DNA of 64,000 nucleotides from Fomes fomentarius (Eukaryota > Basidiomycota > Agaricomycetes > Polyporales > Polyporaceae). A program made the translations under genes and the position numbers. The notes below the pieces were generated by a model, which did not search any database, was not told the origin of the DNA, and saw only the letters and a program-made list of their open reading frames with translations. Location of the stretch: positions 310,001 to 374,000 of the forward strand of contig JABYQN010000017.1 of assembly GCA_022606135.1 (NCBI GenBank). Reading direction: 5' to 3'. Below, in pieces: positions 54,846 to 64,000 of this stretch. Each line of letters begins with the position of its first letter. Positions within the stretch are counted from its first letter, which is position 1.

Positions 54846-56246
54846 TATGGCGGTCCATTTGTACATTTATTAAAAATAGCGCGCAATGCATATTTGCCGC
54901 GCATTGTTTGAAAATATCGCGCACTGTTTGCACAGTATAGCTTAGCGCCGTCTACATTACATAAGCGTAGGTTAACACGTCACTTGACAGTGATTTACTA
55001 AGCTAAGCAAAGAGCGGCATGGGGAGAACAAATACAGAAGGCAAGAAGAGATGGAATGTTCAGGATAGACGTGAGCGTGAGACAAGACATGGGGAGGAGC
55101 ATATGAGGAGAGGACACGAGGATGAGGAAGAGCATGTAAGGATGCATGTAAAGATGCGAGATGCGGGCACTGGCAGGACACAGTAGATTACTTGCGCACC
55201 AGTGGTTGGATTCCCACGATTTCCCAGTGTCCCTTCCATTGATTTACCTCCGCCCACGCAAGGAAAACTTGTGGGTGAATGACCAATGCCCAATGAGGCC
55301 TGTAATTGTGCTCGAGGATGTTGTCGGTGGCGTAAAGGACTTGGCGCTTAGTGAAGTCCAGTAACCAGAATGGGTGCTTACTAAGGGTGAGGCCAAATTT
55401 GGAACGCACGTCATGGCGCGCAAGCGCCCACATCACGTCTCTTCCACATCCACATTTCGTGCTCGCGCAAGTGCGCATTCCTCTGAATTTCCTATTCCCT
55501 GAGGCTGTCCACTCCCGTCGTGCTTCCAGACCGCGACTCTCTCGTGCAGCTTTGGCACCAGTAGATTGCCTTCTTCGCCATTTTCAGCCATCACTAGTTG
55601 TTTCTGATGCGGTGGCCTCTGTTTCCATTCCCTTTTCTTCTGCCTCAGGGATGGCATCGATGCCCTTGCACTGAGGTACGGCCGTTCGTCTAATAACTCG
55701 ACTACCCACATGCTTGTTGTCATGAAGATCTGGCAGCCCTTGAGTGGTCATGTCGAGTCCATCTTGCCATACCCCCACCATCCACTGTCTCCGATCTCAT
55801 CGAGTGCATACGCTGCTCCCACTTAGATTGCACACGTCGACATGCCGTTGATCATCGGCTGTCCTATCAAACCCACTCTTCAATTGCTATCCCTGTCCTG
55901 TAGGTCTGTTGCCGTAGTCTCATGTATATTGTACTTGGTTGGTGTATATACCACTGACTTGATATATAATCTCTCGTGTTCTTCACAATAATACCTCACT
56001 GTTCTGTTGTTGTACCTGTACTGCACACAGTGTGCATCCTCAATCATCTTCAATGTACTATGAATAAATGCATTGCACTACCTATGAAACATAGTGCCGC
56101 ACTGCGAAACATAGCGCTGCATGCGAAACATAGCGCTGCATTGCGAAACACAGCGCGGCATGCAAACACAGCGCGATATTTGCAATCAGTGCGCGGTAAA
56201 TAACATTGAGCGCTATTTTTAATAAATGTACAAAATGACCATCATA
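54846..56246. mobile_element. TA-flanked terminal-inverted-repeat element, non-autonomous
   Basis: The outer ends are inverted copies: the left begins TATGGCGGTCCATTTGTACA and the right, reverse-complemented, begins TATGATGGTCATTTTGTACA. Both go on with TTTATTAAAAATAGCGC and further GCGC-rich 18-20 bp subrepeats for about 95 bp. Both ends are bounded by TA, as for Tc1/mariner-like elements. Length is 1,401 bp. No transposase was recognised inside. A minus-strand frame at 55188-55478 (with FWLLDFTKRQVLYATDNILE) may be a captured gene fragment. Confidence 0.7.
56082..56175. repeat. Short tandem subrepeats in right inverted repeat
   Basis: About five copies of a 17-19 bp unit GCGAAACATAGCGCTGCAT, degenerating towards the element end. 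Confidence 0.75.
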
Positions 56247-57748
56247 CCCGACGTATACGCACTTGGTAGCTGAGTGTTTCATGCGCTCATTTCTTGGAAC
56301 CTTGACTTTAGGTTTCAAAAAAACCCCGGCGTCGGACCTGCGCCCGCCGACGCCCGACGCGTCGGCGTCACACGTGACCGCGTCTAGCTTTCTCTTTGCT
56401 CTTTACAATTACGTATCGCGATCCCGCCCTTTGCCTTTGACCTGCATACTGGCCGAGCACCCAGTAAGTCTTGTATCTAGTATATGCAGAGCGACGCTGT
56501 GCACTCAGACTTGTCGACAAGATGTTACCTCCCTCCCTCCGAAGTCCCGCTCTGCCAACCTTTCACCTGGATCCAGGATCTATGTGGTTAAACAGTCCTT
56601 GCGATTCCCGGAAGGTACAGGGGGAATACTAGCGCAAACCATCACAATCATCAGCCGAGAGCGTTTCCACAGATCACTTTGGGACCGCTCGTTCACACCT
56701 CGGAAGTGACTTGAGGGGCCTTGGCTGCAGGTAGACCGCAATTGACAGCTTGTAAACGACAAGCGGCGCCTGTGACATATAATGCAATAGATGCGGTGAA
56801 GCAAGGCCACAGTCAAGTCGGTGATTGGAGCGATGGTAGGGGGGCCGCCGTACCTGCCTAGATGCTGGTTCGAGCGCATTTTCATACTATCGCCAGCTTG
56901 CACCTGAAGGTCAATAGTAAGTTGCGGTTGCGAAGGATGTGTAGAAGCTGACTCTTCCAACTGAATGCACAGCAGCGCGTCGCGCTGCCCAAGCTTATTT
57001 ATGAGCCCGCCAGTCAGGCATGCGATGTGTGACATCCGGCGTGCACGGACCAGCCTGAGGTGTCCAGTGTCACCGAGCGCGATATGACGATTGCTAGGGA
57101 TTGCTATGCTCGATCTTGGGGTGTAGGCAACACTCCCAACTTGAAGGCAGTCTCAAAGCACTGCATACCCTCCCGCCCCTTCTCTGTCACCTTCACCGCT
57201 TATCATCATCTAGTAGTCGGCGCAAAATGTTAGCCCGGTACTATCGTAACGTTTCCTTCACCATCGGAGGCCACAGTGCGCGGTAGCGAGCAAGCTCGGT
57301 ACGCTGGATGCATCTGCCAGTGCACACGGTACCACACCGCCCAAATGAAGCGGCGCCGACAGCATTGTGGTTCAGTGACACCTCGGCTAGTAGACAGAGA
57401 GTTTTCAAGTATCTAGCACCGGTATCCCACACACACCAGTCTGCATACTACCTTTTTTGAACAATGATGAGCTCTCATACAGAGCTCCACTGTCACCGAG
57501 AGCAGCGCGCGAGTTTGCCCCGGTCGCTTACTGTGCAATCTTATAAGTTGAGGAGGCGTGTGCCAGCAAGTTCTGCATCCCTACCGCTTTTTTTGCACTA
57601 CGACTACTGCTTTCCCGGTTCCACCACTCAATATCCACTCTCCTTTGCAGTCTGATAATCACAGCATAGTCCCATTGTCTAATAGTAAGCGACCATTAAT
57701 CTCAGAACAATAGACTCGACTTGACCCCTGGCTTTCTTCCCCTTTCAG
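56247..57748. other. Intergenic, no feature recognised
   Basis: No supported gene. CCCCTTTCAG just before the ATG at 57749 looks like a splice acceptor, so an upstream exon of the next gene may lie here. Confidence 0.45.
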
Positions 57749-57786
57749 ATGCAAGTCGTACTCAACTTCGACTCTAGTCTCATCCA

Positions 57787-57794
57787 CGCATGCC
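57787..57794. repeat. hAT MITE target-site duplication, left
   Basis: CGCATGCC, repeated exactly at 58212-58219. Confidence 0.92.
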
Positions 57795-58211
57795 TAGGGA
57801 GTGGCACGGGTCGACCCGCCGCACTCAGAGGGTTACCCGCACCCGTACCCGTCAGCCACCCGTACCCGCGGCGACGGGTACGGGTGACCGGCGGGTACGG
57901 GTACGGGTACGGGTATGCCCGCGCGACATGGTGGCTATGTCACAACTCTTGGCATATTGTCTCATACGAACCATCGTAAGGATGTATTCTTGTGAGCTAT
58001 GCATCCACGAGCACTACAAATACTGCATCATTGCCAATCACCAGAGAAATATCAGACTTCACACTGCTGACTGATGCAGTGACTTGCCTACTACGGGCAC
58101 GGGTACGGGCACGGGTTTCTCGCGGGTCTCCCATTGCCTCACCCGTACCCGTACCCGTGCGGGTTTGACCCGCCACCCGCGGCGGGTGGACCCGACCCGT
58201 GCCACTCCCTA
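57795..58211. mobile_element. hAT-type MITE, 417 bp
   Basis: Terminal inverted repeats are TAGGGAGTGGCACGGGTC on the left and its complement ending GTGCCACTCCCTA on the right. Subterminal clusters of ACCCGTACCCG / CGGGTACGGG lie in both orientations. An 8-bp duplication (CGCATGCC) flanks it, the hallmark of hAT transposition. No transposase coding, so it is non-autonomous. Confidence 0.93.
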
Positions 58212-58219
58212 CGCATGCC
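58212..58219. repeat. hAT MITE target-site duplication, right
   Basis: CGCATGCC, identical to 57787-57794. Confidence 0.92.
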
Positions 58220-58283
58220 ACTGCGGCGCTGCCGCTGCGCACGGCGCCGTCCACAACGACGCTCGCTCTCTCACTCAGATTGA

Positions 58284-58375
58284 CACCCTCGAGACGAACC
58301 GCGTCGAGACCGCCACCACCTTCGAGACGAACCGCGTCGAGACCGCCACCACCTTCGAGACAAACCGTGTCGAGA
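58284..58375 (+). repeat. 33-bp coding tandem repeat, three units
   Basis: A unit of acgaaccgcgtcgagaccg plus ccaccaccttcgag, three copies, in frame with the coiled-coil gene. Confidence 0.85.
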
Positions 58376-59114
58376 GCGTTCAGACGGCGAGTGCAGAGGC
58401 CGGCACGGCTGACGCTGCGAAGGCTACCGAGAGCGATCTGGCAGCGGCCATCAAGAAGGCTCAAGACAGCGCTGCGGAGACTGTCCAGACCATCGAGAAG
58501 GCTCGTGTGGAGGCTATAGAGGCAGTTCGTGTGGAGGTGGATACGATTCGTGCAGCTGCTATCAAGTGGGCGCGGGAAGAGGCCATCGACAAGATTCGTG
58601 CGGAGGTCCACGCGCAGGTCAGAGCGGAGGCCACCGAGAAGGAGGCCACCGAGAAGGCTCGTGCAGAGTCGGTGTCCATCGAGACGATTGGTGCGGAGGG
58701 CGGCCAAACGACCCAGTCTGTCACGACTTGTGAGGAGAGCACGTATACCGCGAAGGCGAGCGATCGAGGACGACGTCCAAACCATTCGTGCGCAGAAGGC
58801 CCGTGTGGCTATCCCTGCGGCTGAGGTCGTCCAAACGATCCACCAGGAGTTCGAGACCGCTCGCACAGGGATCATCGCGGACTTCGCCCAACTACTTCGT
58901 GCGCAGATCAATACTGTCGAGACGGGCTGCAAATGCCAGTGTTGACGGTTCTGCTGGGGAGGATCCAGATGTGGTGAAGGCGTCGGAGGTTGCAGCGCTC
59001 GCCCTCGCGCGATGATCCCGATACTTTCCCATCTTGCCAGTGTCCCCAGCCGCGCACAGAACCTTCTTCCTGCGCTCCCTACTTCTCTCACCCTACCTAA
59101 TATGCCTACTCACG

Positions 59115-59317
59115 TCTTTCGTTACATCTTTCCTAGCCTGGGCTCGTCACCCTTGACACCCCCCTTGAGACGCTGGTACCACATAATGGCACGGCTCTCC
59201 GCGAGTCCTGGGATGACTCAACCTCTCTCCGATTCCCGCGGCGTGGTTGTTGCTCGTAAATATAGGCCTGGCGTTGCTGCTGCTGCTGCTCCTTCCCCTC
59301 CTGCTCCTGCTCCTGCT

Positions 59318-59389
<72 letters not shown>

Positions 59390-59930
59390 CCCTCTCCTCC
59401 CCTCCCCCTCCCCTCCTTCACCACCATCCCGTCCCCAATCGCCCACAGTACCCTCTTCCTACGCCCCCTATCTCTAATTCTGTCGTTCGTTACACCATTC
59501 CTAGCATGGGCTCGTCACGCTTGACACTATTTAACCGCTCGTACTGCACCACCGTGACATGGCTCTCCACGAGTACGTCCTACACCCTCCTTATGATACG
59601 TCTCTCTTCCCGCGTGATTGTTCGTGTTCGTGTATATGTATATATATGCTTGGCAGTGCTCCTCTTCCTGATCTCCCTCCTCCTCTTCTCCACCGCATCC
59701 TCCTTCATCTCGTCCCAATTGGCATCCGCTCACAGTACCCTCTTTCTACCCTTCCTATCTCTGATCACATCGCTCTTTACGCCTTTCCTAGTGTGGGCTT
59801 GCCGCCCGTTCCTTTATCCGTTCGTACTGCGCCACGCGGCGACTCTCTGCGAGTCCGTCCTACACCCTCCTTATGATACTTCTCTCATCCCCCGTGATAA
59901 TTCGTGTTCGTGTATATAGGCCTAGCGATG
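59115..59930. repeat. Degenerate large tandem repeat, three copies
   Basis: Copies start near 59115, 59484 and 59768. Each runs CTTTCCTAGC(C/A)TGGGCTCG or a variant, then a gacatggctctccacgag-like block, tacaccctccttatgatac (copies 2 and 3), a regulatory-looking gtgttcgtgtatat block, and ccacagtaccctcttcctac. Short open frames across it look non-coding. Confidence 0.65.
59276..59392. repeat. Hexanucleotide microsatellite (CTGCTC)n
   Basis: About 18 near-perfect copies of CTGCTC / CTCCTG inside the first large repeat. Read as protein it gives only Pro-Ala or poly-Leu. Confidence 0.9.
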
Positions 59931-60960
59931 TTGATAGTCAGTAGCGTAATAACACCTAATCAGTCAATCACTCCATCGAACCTCAACTTGCACCCAACCC
60001 ACTGACTCTAGCCCAGATCGTAGAAGACATAGAGCATGGGATACTGCGACGCCACTGTAACAAAGTCAAGCTTCGGACACTGGCTAGTATCGAGACCTCC
60101 CTGACCCCACAGAGCTCAACCTCCTTGTTGTCTCTTCATTTCGCCTCCTGGTTGCTCTTCTGATCTCTGTATCATCTCTCGCATACATACGATCCCGCTC
60201 GACAAAGACCGACTGTATATGGGTGAGCGGACACCTCGTTTTTCACTGCAACTCATTCATGGTTGTGAGCACCGTGCGGACTCCGCCCCTCCCTACCTGC
60301 CTACCTTGGCTGGCTTATTTGCATGCGAGATAACTGCAGATAAAAGCTGATGAGTACGAGCTCTCCAAAATGAGTGGAGAAGAAAAGGCTGTGGGGCTGA
60401 GAGACGAGAGCGCTAGAAGCATCGACACGGTCACGTGGGGGTGGGACTGACGCGTCCCGGGTACATGTACAGCGGCAAACTAGAAGGCGCGTTGAATGGG
60501 GTCAGTCTATCACCACCGCGCCCAGCCCGTGAATAGGCTCAACCCGAGCCGAAACCATCGCTCATTGACACAACGCCTTCCACTCGTTATGAGACAACGC
60601 GAAAGGAAGACGTGTGGACGCCAATGCGGCCAAGTGCGTGCCGGCCTTAGTGAGTTGCTCTATCAGAAACGCACTTCCAGTCCAGTCATCTTCGCACCTG
60701 AATTATTAGTGCTGCAAATGAGACTGCGTAGACAGGGGGGAAGAGCTGCCTCCGTGGTCTGTGCGCTCTGTCACAGACATACTGTCACATTATTGACAAC
60801 GCGCAAAGCATGGATGAGCGTCACGGGCGTAGACGGATGAATGCTTGCATGGTTTGAGAATAGTCGACAGCCGCCTGCCTTGAGAAGGATATAAAGCCTA
60901 GGTCTGGTAAGTGTTCGCTAATTAACGGGAGATGTCAAGGTCGCCCCAGTTTGACATTCA
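59931..60960. other. Intergenic, no feature recognised
   Basis: No supported gene. A TATA-like gatataaag at about 60888 precedes the hydrophobin relic. Confidence 0.5.
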
Positions 60961-61004
60961 GTCCTCATCGCTCGAGCTCAAACCCTAACTCGATCCCTCA
61001 TTCT

Positions 61005-61241
61005 TTATTCTCGCGATCCTTGCCGCCGCCACTCCTACGCCTGGTGGCGGCTCTGGCACCCTCGGTGGATATGGCGCCGCGGCGCGCTATTACAGCACCG
61101 GGGCAATTCAGTGCTGGGAGATCTCCAGACCGCCAACAGCACGTCGCGCCGATCCTCCAGTTCTTCATAGAGGATGTCACCGTCCGTGTGGGCTCATCTA
61201 CTCAACCGTGTGGCCGCGAGAACAACATTGGTGGGTGATGA
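61005..61241 (+). pseudogene. Hydrophobin relic
   Basis: Decayed copy of the family, far from the main cluster. In shifting frames it keeps ILAAATPTP (signal end), STGAIQCW where CC is expected, a TANSTS-like stretch with APIL, a EDVT segment matching QDVT, and exon 2-like DNA (caaccgtgtggccgcgagaa, matching VCCENN) ending at a donor-like ggtgggtg. The ATG and the C4-C5 region are lost. It is clearly non-functional. Confidence 0.75.
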
Positions 61242-61447
61242 GTGCGAAGAATGACAGATGAGAGAGATTATGAAGCTCGCTTATACCAAGTACTCTCTTG
61301 GGCGTCAAAGAGATGGGCCAAAGATGAGCTGCCCGATGAGATCTAGATCTAAAGTAATCTCAATCTTAATCTTATCCCCTTTCGCCAGCCAAAATTTGTG
61401 ACTCGAGAGCAGCCTGAGCTCTTCTCAGTCTCCAACATCTCGCAGCC
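61242..61447. promoter_or_regulatory. Promoter region of the spermidine synthase fusion gene
   Basis: Short AT-richer interval with CT-rich patches directly before the ATG. No clear TATA box. Confidence 0.4.

Positions 61448-64000
<2,553 letters not shown>

Larger units (their letters stand above)
57749..58945 (+). pseudogene. Coiled-coil protein gene interrupted by hAT MITE
   Basis: I do not recognise this family. The coding sequence starts at 57749 (MQVVLNFDSSLIHAC), is interrupted at 57795-58211 by a MITE, and resumes at 58220 in the same frame when the element and one copy of the 8-bp duplication are ignored. Downstream come three in-frame 11-residue repeats (ETNRVETATTF, 33 bp each), then a long Ala/Glu/Lys-rich helical region (EKARVEAIEAVRVEVDTIRA) typical of a coiled coil. 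A second lesion near 58755-58763 shifts the frame. After it the same heptad style continues (VQTIRAQKARVAIPAAEVVQ) to a Cys-containing end, TGCKCQC, and a stop at 58943. As it stands the gene cannot make the full protein unless the MITE is spliced out. Confidence 0.75.

Noticed and set aside
55188..55478. Minus-strand 96-codon frame inside the TA-flanked element as a separate gene
   Set aside because: The composition looks coding, but the start, splice partners and family are unclear, so it is mentioned only as a possible captured fragment.
59012..59524. 170-codon frame with a Pro-Ala tract
   Set aside because: The tract is the translated microsatellite, and the flanks are the degenerate tandem repeat. 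No sign of a real protein.

Overview
The window is nuclear DNA from a basidiomycete fungus, most likely an Agaricomycete (wood-decay or mushroom type). The evidence is short GT-AG introns of about 40-110 bp, GC-rich codon use, a tandem family of class I hydrophobins, a spermidine synthase-saccharopine dehydrogenase fusion gene typical of basidiomycetes, and Ty3/gypsy chromovirus and Ty1/copia retrotransposons. I saw no rRNA, tRNA or CRISPR. All gene models come from reading frames and splice motifs by eye.

Layout. 1-1322: 3' part of an unrecognised multi-exon gene (minus). 1511-2724: FAD monooxygenase, whose promoter and 5' end recur as a dead copy at 8126-8393. 3566-4898: unknown coiled-coil gene. 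5877-7641: DUF4246 gene. 11279-12876: divergent G-protein alpha subunit lacking both catalytic residues. 13487-16345: two tandem paralogous secreted proteins (minus). 18860-37082: hydrophobin cluster of seven copies, two of them frame-broken, split by a very young gypsy element at 21185-27866. 39037-41612: MFS sugar/quinate-type transporter. 42546-43382: small unknown gene. 43699-54108: transposase-like gene (KDZ/Plavaka type by resemblance) whose last exon is split by a copia element at 47468-53966. 54846-56246: TA-flanked inverted-repeat element. 57749-58945: coiled-coil gene interrupted by a 417-bp hAT-type MITE with a perfect 8-bp target duplication. 59115-59930: degenerate tandem repeats and a microsatellite. 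61010-61240: hydrophobin relic. 61448-end: spermidine synthase-saccharopine dehydrogenase fusion, cut by the window edge.

Themes. The middle of the window is accessory: duplicated small secreted proteins, segmental tandem duplication, and at least four classes of transposable element, two of them inserted inside coding exons. Separately, several otherwise intact genes (monooxygenase, one hydrophobin, copia pol and the fusion enzyme) each lack exactly one base in a C or G run. This points to either systematic homopolymer errors in the assembly or real recent inactivation, and it affects which genes should be called pseudogenes.
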